Below, piece by piece: positions 40,209-49,160 of a DNA stretch of 64,000 nt (positions are counted from its first letter, which is position 1; the number at the start of each line of letters is the position of its first letter). The stretch comes from Betaproteobacteria bacterium (GTDB lineage: Bacteria; Pseudomonadota; Gammaproteobacteria; Burkholderiales; Casimicrobiaceae). The DNA is taken from assembly GCA_013298145.1 (NCBI GenBank), contig JAAFJO010000005.1, positions 356,208 to 420,207 of the forward strand. The letters run 5' to 3'. The translations under genes were made by a program, and so were the position numbers. The notes beneath the pieces are model-generated. The model saw only the letters and a program-made list of their open reading frames with translations. It was not told the DNA's origin and did not search any database.

Positions 40209-40610
40209 ATGCCAAACTCTTCCGCCGGTTCAACAAAGGCTAGAACCACATTCATTGCATTACTGACTGCGGTGTTTTTTGCTTTATTCGCCCAAATTAC
40301 GTTCGCTCAAGTGGGAGATGCTGAGCGTGGAAAGCGCGCGTGGCGGGCCGAGTGTCGCAGTTGCCACACGGTCGATCAAAACTATTTGGGTCCGAAGCAT
40401 CGCGGCGTGCTGGGGCGCCGAGTCGGCAAGATCAAAGGTTTTAATTTTTCGCCTGCGCTCTCAAAATCTACCCTGGTGTGGGACGCGGAACTGCTGAACC
40501 GTTGGCTTGCTGATCCAGAGCAAGTCGTAAAGGGGCAATGGATGGGCTACCGTATCGATTCAGCGCAGACCCGCGCAGATCTAGTGGCGTACTTGGCAAC
40601 GCTCAAATAG
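40209..40610 (+). CDS. Small secreted cytochrome c (class I, first copy)
   Basis: 133 residues. A long signal (FIALLTAVFFALFAQITFAQ) precedes a class-I cytochrome c domain: haem site CRSCH (Cys49, Cys52, His53), LGPKHRGVLGRRVG and a likely Met ligand in QWMGYR. It is closely related to the protein at 44311-44721: both share GPKHRGVxGRRVG, LLxRWLxxPE and the C-terminal ADLVAYL-type helix, with the haem Cys residues at identical positions. Probably a periplasmic electron carrier. It lies 226 bp after the sigma/anti-sigma pair and may belong to that regulon. Confidence 0.95.
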   Translation: MPNSSAGSTKARTTFIALLTAVFFALFAQITFAQVGDAERGKRAWRAECRSCHTVDQNYLGPKHRGVLGRRVGKIKGFNFSPALSKSTLVWDAELLNRWLADPEQVVKGQWMGYRIDSAQTRADLVAYLATLK

Positions 40611-40788
40611 CGACTGCCTTCGCTTCGATCGTGCAGCCGCAATGGCGCGCTTCAAGTTGGGTTTCCCAGCGGGGTTGACGCGGATCGGTATTTTTTGAGC
40701 TTTTCCAATCCGATTCGCCTTCCCGCGCGTATGACACGATGTGTCTTGTTCAGCCGGAGCGGCGAGATAATCGTATGTATGAAGTGTC

Positions 40789-41484
40789 ATGCCGTTAGTC
40801 GCGGTTACAGCAATGGCGCGTGCTAGCTCGAACGAACGGGCAGATGCGCTAACAGACGCCCAGCCTGCGGCGGGGTTGCGATCGAACGCATCCGAAGTTT
40901 CAGTAAGTGATCTGCACTTAAATTGTGAACTTACCGAGCTAGTTCGTACCAGCGCCACTGGCGATGCACGCGCCTTTGAGCGCTTCTACGAGCGAACCAT
41001 CCATTTCGCGTTTGCAGCGGCGCGTCGCATCGTGGGTGAGGCGTATGCGGATGATGTGCTTGCAGAGTCATATTTTCAAGCGTGGCGCGATGCCTCACGT
41101 TATGACGCCGCGCGTGGCAATCCGATCGCGTGGCTCGTGACTATCGTGCGCAGCAGAAGCTTGGATCGCTTGCGCCAGGAAAGCCTGCGTCACGGCGGTT
41201 TATCCGGCGCGCCGGATTTTGATTTCGCCGCGCTGGAGGATCGCACCCTTCCCGGTCCCGATTCGCTCATCGAACATGTGCAAGCGAAGAGCGCATTGCA
41301 CGTAGCCATGGCGGAGCTCTCCGCGAACGAGCGGTGGTGTTTAGGGCTCGCGTACTTTCGGGATTTGTCGCACGCTGAAATCGCTGCCACCACCGGCCTG
41401 CCCCTCGGAACCGTAAAGACACTCATTAGCCGTTCCCAGCAAAAATTACGCAACGTCCTGAGCGCACACGACGCTCGCAACTAG
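40789..41484 (+). CDS. ECF-type RNA polymerase sigma factor (second, ChrR-partner type)
   Basis: 231 residues. A longer N-terminus (1-50) precedes region 2 (ATGDARAFERFYERTIHFAF, ADDVLAESYFQAWRDASRYD, WLVTIVRSRSLDRLRQES) and region 4 (LSANERWCLGLAYFRDLSHAEIAATTGLPLGTVKTLISRSQQKLR), quoted in parts. The helix-turn-helix of region 4 is complete. The following gene encodes a ChrR-like cupin, so this resembles the RpoE-ChrR systems that respond to singlet oxygen or organic peroxides. The two genes are 19 bp apart. Confidence 0.92.
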   Translation: MPLVAVTAMARASSNERADALTDAQPAAGLRSNASEVSVSDLHLNCELTELVRTSATGDARAFERFYERTIHFAFAAARRIVGEAYADDVLAESYFQAWRDASRYDAARGNPIAWLVTIVRSRSLDRLRQESLRHGGLSGAPDFDFAALEDRTLPGPDSLIEHVQAKSALHVAMAELSANERWCLGLAYFRDLSHAEIAATTGLPLGTVKTLISRSQQKLRNVLSAHDARN

Positions 41485-41503
41485 CGAGCAACCCAAAAGC
41501 CCT

Positions 41504-42031
41504 ATGAAGCCAATACCGAGTCACCCGATCAAAAAAGCGCCCGGCGCAAGTAACGCTGTACCCGCCGCGCGCGCGCTCGATGACGATATCGTTCGAACTA
41601 TCGACGGCGCGCCGGTCACTGAAACAGCGCCCACGGCGACAATTCATCGCGTGCGTTCGAAGATGCTTGCGAACATTGCCGAAGACGCTGTCGTCGCGCA
41701 CACCACCGTGCACGCACATGAAAATACGTGGCAGCCTTTTCTAGATCGCATCGAATTCAAGTTGCTCAATCACGTCGAGGGCGTTGCGTCGTATCTTCTA
41801 CGTCTTCAACCAGGCGCAGTGCTGCCCGCGCATCGCCACCCGATCGATGAAGAGTGCATCGTGCTCGATGGCGACCTTCGTATTGGCGAACGCTTGGTCC
41901 TCAAAGCAGGCGGCTTCCATCTCGCGCGCAAAGAATTGCCGCATGCAGACATCACTACCGATTCGGGTGCAGTGATTTTTTTGCGCGGCGCGATGCCTTC
42001 GCGTGAGCACACGCTGGTGGCCGCACGCTAA
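41504..42031 (+). CDS. ChrR-like cupin anti-sigma factor
   Basis: 175 residues. The C-terminal half is a cupin: LRLQPGAVLPAHRHPIDEECIVLDGDLRIG with His and Glu residues placed as in metal-binding cupins, and FHLARKELPHADITT with a further His (quoted in parts). The N-terminal part (about 1-90) has an Ala/Pro-rich start and a helical region; a classic zinc anti-sigma domain motif is not obvious, so direct sigma binding is inferred from the adjacent sigma gene and ChrR architecture. Members of this class release their sigma factor on singlet oxygen or peroxide stress. Confidence 0.85.
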   Translation: MKPIPSHPIKKAPGASNAVPAARALDDDIVRTIDGAPVTETAPTATIHRVRSKMLANIAEDAVVAHTTVHAHENTWQPFLDRIEFKLLNHVEGVASYLLRLQPGAVLPAHRHPIDEECIVLDGDLRIGERLVLKAGGFHLARKELPHADITTDSGAVIFLRGAMPSREHTLVAAR

Positions 42032-42333
42032 CAAATCGCGATGTGACGGTTCTGTAAACGCAGTGAAGTGCTGTCGCGCGTTCATCGCTCAGACGTGGAT
42101 GGACAGTACGTGCGGTAGTCACCGCATCGCGTGCGACTGCGAATTCCATGCGACGTTCGTACTCGCGCGCGAAAACGCGTTTGGCACGCCCCCGCGCTCG
42201 CGCCGCTCATCACCTCGAGATTTCCCAAGCGATGAAATCGAGTGAAAATGAGCCTCCGATCAAGCTGCGTCTGTGGGCTCCCCTCCCGGCTTCGTAGCTA
42301 CGACGTGCGTTCTTGTGAAAACTTAGTCCAAAC
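42032..42333. other. 302-bp intergenic region
   Basis: Between the cupin gene and the first GNAT. It is GC-rich at first and then has a GCTCCCCTCCCGGC word near 42280; no promoter, hairpin with T-run or small gene is clear. Confidence 0.35.
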
Positions 42334-42798
42334 ATGAACCTTCGCCCCGGCGCCCATCAAGACATTCCGGTACTCGACGCCATCGCGCTAGAAGCAAAGG
42401 CACACTGGGGCTATTCCATCGAACAACTTCAGGCGTGGCGCGAAGACCTGCTCATCCAATCGGATTTGCTGATCGCGCGCCCGATCTGCGTCGCGGAAGA
42501 AAGTGGTCAGCTGATCGGTTACGCGCAAGTCGCTACCGACACCCTGCCGTGGGAGCTATGCGCAGTGTGGGTGAGCCCCCATTGCATGGGTAGAGGTGTG
42601 GGTACAGCCCTACTTGCCTGGGCACGGGAGTTTGCAGCCACTGGCAAGCAGCACGAATTGGCCATCGACGCAGACCCCAACGCCGCTAGTTTCTACGTCT
42701 CCTGCGGAGCCAGATTGGTTGGAACAGTTGCGGCACCCATCGCGAGCAACCCACATAGAGTGCGCCCCCAATTGGTATTGAGCACGAGTGCGGTCTAG
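42334..42798 (+). CDS. GNAT-family N-acetyltransferase
   Basis: 154 residues. The acetyl-CoA-binding motif A is clear: LCAVWVSPHCMGRGVGTALLAWA, with R/Q-x-x-G-x-G/A as MGRGVG, and the C-terminal motif B NAASFYVSCGARLVG. The N-terminus (NLRPGAHQDIPVLDAIALEA) is typical of small-molecule or protein N-acetyltransferases; substrate unknown. It is 302 bp after the cupin gene and 100 bp before another GNAT. Confidence 0.92.
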   Translation: MNLRPGAHQDIPVLDAIALEAKAHWGYSIEQLQAWREDLLIQSDLLIARPICVAEESGQLIGYAQVATDTLPWELCAVWVSPHCMGRGVGTALLAWAREFAATGKQHELAIDADPNAASFYVSCGARLVGTVAAPIASNPHRVRPQLVLSTSAV

Positions 42799-42898
42799 CC
42801 CCTCGCCCGCGCTGAGCCTTCGGATCGGGTCACCAGGCCGCCGCAGCGGCTACGCTGTACATATTTTGTGGAAGGACCAGGCTTTTCGCTGTTAATGT

Positions 42899-43477
42899 TT
42901 GTCTTTCCTTATCGTTAGGCCATACACCCCGAACACCGTGCACTTCATCGGCCCATCAACACATGCAGCCCGGCATTGCGAGCGCATCTTGCGTAGCCTG
43001 CCTCGGTGGTTTGGCATCGAAGCATCGCTCCTCGAATATGTCGCCGACTCGGAACGCTTTCCGACGTTCTTCGCGGTAGACGTTGACCCAGTCGCGTTCC
43101 TCACGGTGCGCGAACACTTTGCGCAAAGCTGGGAGGTGCATTGCATCGGAGTTTCAGCCTTACATCGAGGCAAGGGAATCGGCCGCAAGCTGCACGAGCA
43201 CGTTGAAACCTGGCTTAAAAGTCGTGGCGCGCAAGTGTTGCAGGTCAAGACGTTAGCCCCGGCGCATCCGAGCCCAGAGTACGCTGAGACAAGACAGTTC
43301 TATACGGCCCTCGGATACGTGCCCCTGGAAATGTTTCCCGCGCTGTGGGGCCCACAGCTACCAGTGCTGCAATTGGTCAAGCCGCTGGCGACATTCAAGC
43401 AAGCGGACGAGTCTTTAATAGGCGAACGCCCCGAACAGCAATGCACTGCCAGGGAAATGCTGAATAAGTCTGCCTGA
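42899..43477 (+). CDS. GNAT-family N-acetyltransferase
   Basis: 192 residues from TTG 42899; a GTG further in (42938) is an alternative start. The central motif A is EVHCIGVSALHRGKGIGRKLHEHV (RGKGIG being the acetyl-CoA pyrophosphate loop; quoted in parts), followed by TLAPAHPSPEYAETRQFYTALGYVPLEMFP with the C-terminal motif. Substrate cannot be told. A 100-bp gap separates it from the previous GNAT, and the two proteins are only distantly similar. Confidence 0.88.
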   Translation: MSFLIVRPYTPNTVHFIGPSTHAARHCERILRSLPRWFGIEASLLEYVADSERFPTFFAVDVDPVAFLTVREHFAQSWEVHCIGVSALHRGKGIGRKLHEHVETWLKSRGAQVLQVKTLAPAHPSPEYAETRQFYTALGYVPLEMFPALWGPQLPVLQLVKPLATFKQADESLIGERPEQQCTAREMLNKSA

Positions 43478-43724
43478 GGCGTCGCTTGATCAGCGTATGC
43501 CGCCACCATCGGAAAACTGTTTAGCGTCGATAGGGACTGCCAAGACCATGCGCTTTGCGGAAAAAGGGGGCTCGAGACTGCTGAAAGTTGTTTGCACCAA
43601 TCGAGTGTCACGCCGCGCCGCTTGACCATTGCGGCTAACTCGTTTTTTGTCGCGTTGCATCCACCCCCACAACATCGTCGTATCGAAGCTAAGGCGATGT
43701 GCCTTTTCGATAGGAGTGCAAATC

Positions 43725-44297
43725 ATGGTCACAGTAAATCGTCGCGCGTTTTTAGCGCAGGGTGCGTCGGGTGCGGTGTTGTCGGTCGCGGCTGTTGGAC
43801 TGCTCGCGGGGCAATCCTCGCTTGCGCGTGCGCAGGGCGCAGACGCGGCGAAAGATGTCGGCATCTTGAACGTAGCGCTTGGGTTGGAGCATGAGGCGAT
43901 CAATGCGTATCAGCTTGGAGCGATGAGTGGGTTGTTGCAAAAGCCGGTGCTTGATGTAGCGGTGTTGTTTCAATCGCATCACAAGGCGCATCGTGATACG
44001 TTGATTGCGACGATTCAAAAACTGGGCGGTAAGCCCGTCGCTGAAAAGGCGCTCAACGATTACGCGAAATCTTTGAGCGCGGAAACTCTTAAATCGCAAG
44101 CCGACGTATTGACGCTCGCAGCAAAACTAGAGCTCGGCGCAACGAACGCGTATCTCGGCGTGATTCCCGCGTTTTCTGATCGCGGGCTTGCTCAGGTCGC
44201 AGCGCGGCTAGCAGCCGATGAGACCGCGCACTGGACGCAATTGAACGCCGCGCTAGGTCGTCCGTTCCCTGCGAACGCATTATCGTTCGGCGCGTAG
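43725..44297 (+). CDS. Tat-exported ferritin-like domain protein
   Basis: 190 residues from ATG 43725, where TAGGAG lies eight bases upstream; a longer upstream frame from 43629 is rejected because the Tat motif would be internal. The signal is NRRAFLAQGASG with a hydrophobic core. The mature domain is a four-helix ferritin-like fold (about 45-190): EHEAINAYQLGAMSGLL, SHHKAHRDTLIATI, LELGATNAYLGVIP and LAADETAHWTQLN, with Glu and His residues placed as in a di-iron site. It likely binds two metal ions and may detoxify peroxides or store iron in the periplasm. It is followed 13 bp later by a cytochrome c gene, suggesting co-transcription. Confidence 0.93.
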   Translation: MVTVNRRAFLAQGASGAVLSVAAVGLLAGQSSLARAQGADAAKDVGILNVALGLEHEAINAYQLGAMSGLLQKPVLDVAVLFQSHHKAHRDTLIATIQKLGGKPVAEKALNDYAKSLSAETLKSQADVLTLAAKLELGATNAYLGVIPAFSDRGLAQVAARLAADETAHWTQLNAALGRPFPANALSFGA

Positions 44298-44310
44298 TGG
44301 ATCGCACTTC

Positions 44311-44721
44311 GTGAACAGCTTGAATTGGCGATGCCTTCCTGCGGCAGCGTACGCGTCCTTCGCGCTCGCCGCAACCGCTCTGTTCGCACAGACAACGGTC
44401 GAAGCGAAAACGAGTGGCGACGCGAAGCGCGGCGAAGAGGCCTACGCGCGCCTTTGTATCGGTTGCCACTCGATTGATCAGAACCGCATTGGGCCAAAGC
44501 ATCGCGGTGTCGTGGGGCGACGCGTCGGGGGCGTGGCAGACTTCAAATACTCTGACGCGCTCACGCAATCGAAGCTCACCTGGGACGGCGCGTTGCTGGA
44601 TCGTTGGCTTGAAAATCCTGAGGCAACGATCAAGGGTCAGCGAATGGGCTTTCGCGTCACTACGCCAGCGACTCGCGCGGATATCATCGAATACCTGACG
44701 ACACAAAAAGCGAGTAAATAA
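44311..44721 (+). CDS. Small secreted cytochrome c (class I, second copy)
   Basis: 136 residues from GTG 44311. Signal peptide (AAAYASFALAATALFAQ) then a class-I cytochrome c: CIGCH (Cys49, Cys52, His53), GPKHRGVVGRRVG and likely Met ligand in QRMGFR. It is a paralogue of 40209-40610, with the same haem positions and domain length. The 13-bp gap to the Tat ferritin-like gene implies a two-gene unit in which the cytochrome could exchange electrons with the di-iron protein; this is inference. Confidence 0.95.
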   Translation: MNSLNWRCLPAAAYASFALAATALFAQTTVEAKTSGDAKRGEEAYARLCIGCHSIDQNRIGPKHRGVVGRRVGGVADFKYSDALTQSKLTWDGALLDRWLENPEATIKGQRMGFRVTTPATRADIIEYLTTQKASK

Positions 44722-44773
44722 ACAGGTAGTCCATATAAATTGGCGTACGCGCCAATAAAACTAATAGACTACT
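44722..44773. terminator. Bidirectional hairpin between convergent genes
   Basis: The palindrome TTGGCGTACGCGCCAA (about 44740-44755), preceded by TATAAA and followed by TAAAACTAAT, is enclosed in a wider imperfect pair (GTAGTC near 44728 and GACTAC near 44767). It could stop transcription from both the cytochrome gene and the oppositely directed MFS gene. Confidence 0.65.
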
Positions 44774-46019
44774 TTGCGGCTGCCAACTGATGTTGCGTCG
44801 TTCGCGAAACCCACAAGCCGAGCAGCAGCGCGACGACTAATGCGATGGCTGCGCCTGCGAAGATGGCGCGTGGCATCGCGTGGTCCATAAGGTATCCGAA
44901 CATCGGCGCAGACACGGCAAGGCCAGTATCGAGCCCGGAATAAACCATTCCGTATACGCGTCCGGTTGAGCCTGCGGGCGTTGCTTGTTTGATGAGCAAG
45001 TCGCGCGACGGGCCTGCCACGCCGGTGCCGATGCCTGAGAGCATGATCGGCAGGAGCGCAGCCGTTCCGCTCAACAAGCCGAAGGCAGCGAGCATCAACA
45101 TCGCGGCAGAAAATGCGAGCGCCGCCGCAATTACTTGCTCTGGCCCCATCCATTTTTTAGCGACGATATAGCCGCCACCCAATTGCCCGATGGCGTTGAA
45201 TACGTAATAGCCGGTGAGCGCCGTTGCGGCGAGCGTTAGATCGATGTTGGCAATCGCGCTTAACGCAGGCGCAGAGAAGTTTTGCAGCGCCGAGCCGTTG
45301 AATGTGAGCACAAAGAAAAACGCGAAGCAGAGCCACACGGCGGGGTGCTTCATAAACGCTAGCGCGTGTTCGTTTGCATTGCTTGCTTTTGCGATTTCTG
45401 CGCGTTCGCGAATGAGGTGTCGCGTATCGATTGCGTCGCGGAAAACAATAGCGATCACAAGCGCCACAATCGCAAACACCATCGCTACGTAGAGCGCATT
45501 TCTCCAACCGAATTCATTGGCGAGCAACACCATCGCGAAGGCAGAGGTGGCGTAACCGAAGGTGCCGCTTAAGCCATGCGCGCTGTACGCATGCCCGATG
45601 CGCGATGACGAGACGCGCTGATTGATGATGCTGTAGTCGACAGGATGAAAAAAAGAGTTTCCGAGACCAGAGAGCATCGCCGCTGCGGTAAGCATGGCGT
45701 ACCCATTTGCATTCGCTGCAATGAGCGCAGAGAGCGCGAAGAGGGCGAGCCCACCAAACAAAACAGCGCGGGTACCGATCTTGTCAACCACAAACCCTGC
45801 GGCCGCCTGCCCTGCAGCCGACACAACATAGAAGAGCGTTGCGAGCGCACCGAGCTGGGTGAAGGACAACGAAAATTCTTTGGCGAGCCACGGAAAGAGC
45901 GGTGGCAAAAGCAGCTGAAAGAAATGCGACGTACCGTGTGCCAGCGCGACCACCGAGATCGTCGTTGCATCAGCGCGGAAGTTCGCGCGTTCGAGAGAAA
46001 GAGTTTCTGCATTCACCAC
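44769..46019 (-). CDS. MFS transporter (fosmidomycin-resistance-like, Fsr type)
   Basis: 416 residues, twelve predicted helices. The N-terminus (ISVVALAHGTSHFFQLLLPP) and the motif-A-like loop with VVDKIGTRAVLFGGLALFA resemble Fsr-type drug or metabolite exporters; LSGLGNSFFHPVDYS is also family-typical (pieces quoted). It would export a substrate by proton antiport. The start is GTG 46019, four bases beyond the stop of the next MFS gene at 46024, so the two should be translationally coupled. Substrate unknown. Confidence 0.9.
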   Translation of the reverse strand: MVNAETLSLERANFRADATTISVVALAHGTSHFFQLLLPPLFPWLAKEFSLSFTQLGALATLFYVVSAAGQAAAGFVVDKIGTRAVLFGGLALFALSALIAANANGYAMLTAAAMLSGLGNSFFHPVDYSIINQRVSSSRIGHAYSAHGLSGTFGYATSAFAMVLLANEFGWRNALYVAMVFAIVALVIAIVFRDAIDTRHLIRERAEIAKASNANEHALAFMKHPAVWLCFAFFFVLTFNGSALQNFSAPALSAIANIDLTLAATALTGYYVFNAIGQLGGGYIVAKKWMGPEQVIAAALAFSAAMLMLAAFGLLSGTAALLPIMLSGIGTGVAGPSRDLLIKQATPAGSTGRVYGMVYSGLDTGLAVSAPMFGYLMDHAMPRAIFAGAAIALVVALLLGLWVSRTTQHQLAAAK

Positions 46020-46023
46020 TTAA

Positions 46024-47196
46024 TTATTGCTTTTCTGCGCGGATTGAGAGCAAAAGCGATACCGCGACGATCGCTGCTCCGACGAGCCCTAACCAGTGTA
46101 TGCCAACCTGTGCCGAGGTGAGCGCGCCGATCGACGTGCCGATGGCCTGCCCTGAATACATCATGGTGGTGTTGAGTGAGATGCTCGCGCCCGCGAGTGC
46201 AGGCGCCGCCGTGGCGAGTCTTGCCTGCTGCGACGAGTTGCTGGAAAACGTGCCGAGCCCCCAAACGAAGCACGCGGCGAAAAACGCGAGTGCGATACCT
46301 TGCGTAAAGGTGATGGCGATCATGCCGGTGAGCATGAAGCTGAGCGCGATTCTCAAGTTCGAAGCCGCGCCGTGGCTCGCAATGCGTCGGCTCGCCCAAA
46401 TGTTTCCAGCAACGCCCGCGATTCCCACCACCAGCAGTGCAAACGTTAATGTTGTTGCATCGCCACCGATTTGTTCCTGCACGTAAGGTGCGATAAATGC
46501 GAATACGGTGAATTGCCCCGACGAGTAGGCGACCGTTACGAGCAGTATCGCGATTAACGCGGGGTGTTTTGCCACCGCCATCCATGCGTCTTTTGAAAGC
46601 CGCATACCAACGAGTTTCTTCGGAACCACGCGAAGTACCCAAATCACACCTGGCACACAGAGCAGCGCGAAGGCAAGAAACGTAGAACGCCACCCGATGT
46701 GCGCGCCGAGCCACGCGCCCAGTGGTGCCCCTGCGACTGAGGCGATGGACCAGCCGACGAAGATGGACGTAATCGCTGAGGCGCGTCTCTCCGGGGCGAG
46801 CGCCAGGTTGAGCGTTGCCGCGGCCTGTGGCGTGAAGACGGCTGCGCCCAGCAATCCGCAGGTTCGCGCGACGATCAGCCAAAAAAGATTAGGCGCAAAC
46901 GCGGCAGCAATGTGCCCAACGACGTAGAGCGCAAGCGAGCCGCACAATAATGCGCGGCGATCAATCCGCGACGTCATTGTCGCGAGCACGGGCGCGCCGA
47001 TGCCAATCGCGATGGCAGAGACGGTGATCATCAGCGAGGCTTGTTGCGCGCTCACTGCAAGATCGTTCGCAAGCACGAGCAACAAGCCGGGCGCGAGCAT
47101 GACGCCCGTGCCGATCAAAAAATTGCCAAAAAGGAATGCGGCGATCACCGCGCGTTCGCGCGACGCAGAAAGATACAGGGAGGGGGTGGCAGTCAT
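46024..47196 (-). CDS. MFS transporter (DHA1-like)
   Basis: 390 residues, twelve predicted helices. FLIGTGVMLAPGLLLVLANDL is an early helix pair; the motif-A loop is TSRIDRRALLCGSLALY, and GWSIASVAGAPLGAWLGAHIGWR contains the motif-C-like region (pieces). It resembles the drug:H+ antiporter-1 class of exporters. First gene of the operon with the Fsr-like transporter; the intergenic gap is 4 bp. It diverges from the ThDP enzyme at 47280 across an 83-bp spacer that must hold both promoters. Confidence 0.9.
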   Translation of the reverse strand: MTATPSLYLSASRERAVIAAFLFGNFLIGTGVMLAPGLLLVLANDLAVSAQQASLMITVSAIAIGIGAPVLATMTSRIDRRALLCGSLALYVVGHIAAAFAPNLFWLIVARTCGLLGAAVFTPQAAATLNLALAPERRASAITSIFVGWSIASVAGAPLGAWLGAHIGWRSTFLAFALLCVPGVIWVLRVVPKKLVGMRLSKDAWMAVAKHPALIAILLVTVAYSSGQFTVFAFIAPYVQEQIGGDATTLTFALLVVGIAGVAGNIWASRRIASHGAASNLRIALSFMLTGMIAITFTQGIALAFFAACFVWGLGTFSSNSSQQARLATAAPALAGASISLNTTMMYSGQAIGTSIGALTSAQVGIHWLGLVGAAIVAVSLLLSIRAEKQ

Positions 47197-47279
47197 TCAA
47201 TGCGCAATCGGCATGTTCGAGCGCGTGAAGTGCACCCGCATGAGACTGCTTTTTTCTTGGATTCGCTAAGCTTACACCT

Positions 47280-49013
47280 ATGAACTCCTCAGCACTTAGC
47301 CCTCGTTCCGGCGGACAGCTCATCGCCGACCAATTGATTGTTCACGGCGTCGATACCGCGTTTGGCGTCCCTGGCGAAAGCTATCTCGGCGTACTCGACG
47401 GGCTTTATGCACACGACGATAAGTTCAAGTTCGTGATCTGCCGCCAAGAAGGCGGCGCAGCGTTTATGGCCGAGGCTTACGCAAAACTCACCGGCAAGCC
47501 GGGTGTCTGCCTGGTGACGCGTGGGCCGGGTGCGACCAATGCCGCAATCGGCGTGCACACTGCGTTTCAGGATTCATCGCCGATGATTTTGTTGGTCGGT
47601 CAAGTGGGTAACGATTTTGTCGAGCGCGAAGCGTTTCAGGAGGTCGACTATCGCCGTATGTTCGGCCCGATGGCAAAATGGGTCGCGCAGATTGATGATG
47701 CGTCGCGTGTGCCCGAATACATGGCGCACGCGTTTCAAACGGCTACCAGCGGCCGCCCCGGCCCGGTCGTGCTCGCGCTTCCGGAAGACATGCTTTCCGC
47801 GACCGCAAGCGTTGGCGACGCTCGCGCGTATACGAGCGTGCAGGCGCACCCGAGCGCGGCGCAGGTGGAGCGTGTGCATGACATGCTCGCGAACGCTGAG
47901 CGACCGTTTGTGATTGTCGGCGGGCACGGCTGGACGCGAGAAGCGGCGAAGTCGTTTCGCGAATACGTCGAAGCGATGGGTTTGCCGGTCGGTTGTGCGT
48001 TTCGATTTCAAGACACGTTTGATAACAGCCACCCGAATTACGCCGGTGACGTCGGCATCGGACCGAATCCGAAACTCGCTGCGCGAATCAAAAACGCAGA
48101 TGTTGTGCTCTCTATCGGCGTACGCCTGGGTGAAATGACGACCTCGGGCTACACACTCTTCGATGTGCCCGTGCCGAAGCAAAAACTCATTCATGTTCAT
48201 AGCGATGTGAACGAGCTGGGGCGCGTGTACCAAGCGGAAATGATGATTGCGAGCGGGGTGAATGAATTCGCCGCTGCGCTCGGCGCACTAACCCCTTCCC
48301 CTTCAAGGGGAGGGCCGGGGAGGGGATGGGGTTCCATTGAAGAATCAGCAAACGAACTCACCGCCTGGCAATCCGAACCCCCCCTCTACAAAAACCGCAC
48401 AACTCCCGCGAGGCTAAACCTCTGGCAAGTCGTGCAAACGATCAAACGCCTCGCGCCGAAGGACACCATCATCACCAACGGCGCGGGGAATTTCGCAACC
48501 TGGGCGCACCGCTTCTTTTCGTATCAAGGCGTTGAGCATTGCGGAAAGTCACAACTCGCCCCCACGAGTGGCGCGATGGGCTACGGCGTACCCGCTGCAG
48601 TGATGGCCTCCATCGTCGCGCCAGAACGCACCGTGATCAATTTCGCGGGCGACGGCGATTTCATGATGACATCGCAAGAGATCGCAACCGCAATGCAATA
48701 CGGTAGCGCACCGATCTTCATCGTGTTTAACAACGGCATGTACGGCACGATTCGCATGCATCAAGAAAAGCATTTCCCAGCACGCGTGTACGGCACGGCG
48801 CTTAAGAATCCCAACTTCGCGAAGTTCGCCGAGTCATTCGGCGCGAGTGGCGTTCAAGCGGCAAGCAATGCGGAATTCGACGATGCGTTTGCGAAAGCGC
48901 TCGCGCACACGCGATCAACCCGAACCCCCGCGCTCATCGAACTCAAGGTTGATCCACAGGATTTAACACCCGGCGCGACCTTGGATGCGATTCGACAAAG
49001 CGCTACGAAATAG
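47280..49013 (+). CDS. Acetolactate-synthase-like ThDP-dependent enzyme with an in-frame palindromic insert
   Basis: 577 residues, the size of IlvB/acetolactate synthase. Catalytic Glu57 lies in CRQEGGAAFMAEA; the binding domains are seen at GGQLIADQLIVHGVDTAFGVPGESY, VTRGPGATNAAIG and, for ThDP/Mg2+, GDGDFMMTSQEIATAMQYG...FNNGMYGT (pieces). No ilvN regulatory gene is adjacent, so the substrate may be another 2-oxoacid and true acetolactate synthase activity is not certain. About residues 340-353 the normal linker is replaced by TPSPSRGGPGRGWG, encoded by a GC-rich palindromic repeat at 48290-48332, a probable in-frame insertion (see findings). Confidence 0.9.
   Translation: MNSSALSPRSGGQLIADQLIVHGVDTAFGVPGESYLGVLDGLYAHDDKFKFVICRQEGGAAFMAEAYAKLTGKPGVCLVTRGPGATNAAIGVHTAFQDSSPMILLVGQVGNDFVEREAFQEVDYRRMFGPMAKWVAQIDDASRVPEYMAHAFQTATSGRPGPVVLALPEDMLSATASVGDARAYTSVQAHPSAAQVERVHDMLANAERPFVIVGGHGWTREAAKSFREYVEAMGLPVGCAFRFQDTFDNSHPNYAGDVGIGPNPKLAARIKNADVVLSIGVRLGEMTTSGYTLFDVPVPKQKLIHVHSDVNELGRVYQAEMMIASGVNEFAAALGALTPSPSRGGPGRGWGSIEESANELTAWQSEPPLYKNRTTPARLNLWQVVQTIKRLAPKDTIITNGAGNFATWAHRFFSYQGVEHCGKSQLAPTSGAMGYGVPAAVMASIVAPERTVINFAGDGDFMMTSQEIATAMQYGSAPIFIVFNNGMYGTIRMHQEKHFPARVYGTALKNPNFAKFAESFGASGVQAASNAEFDDAFAKALAHTRSTRTPALIELKVDPQDLTPGATLDAIRQSATK
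48290..48332. repeat. GC-rich palindromic repeat inserted in the ThDP enzyme gene
   Basis: Sequence CCCCTTCAAGGGGAGGG lies within 48298-48316 and continues with CCGGGGAGGGGATGGGG. The core CCCCTT-C-AAGGGG can fold. It matches the repeat in the DusA gene (51124-51222) and is in frame with its host gene, adding a Pro/Gly/Arg-rich linker. Confidence 0.8.
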
Positions 49014-49160
49014 TCTTTGCGCGTTAGGGCAGCATCGACCGTCAACGGATCGAACGATGTGGGCAAGCGGCTCATTAGTAAAAATCGTGAAAAACAAACT
49101 AATGACTCTCTAGCCCAAATAAAAAAGTCACAACGGGGAAAAAGCTGTCTATTTCCTCGG

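Noticed and set aside
47280..49013. The ThDP enzyme as a pseudogene because of its unusual linker
   Set aside because: The insert is in frame and all catalytic motifs before and after it are intact, so the gene appears functional.
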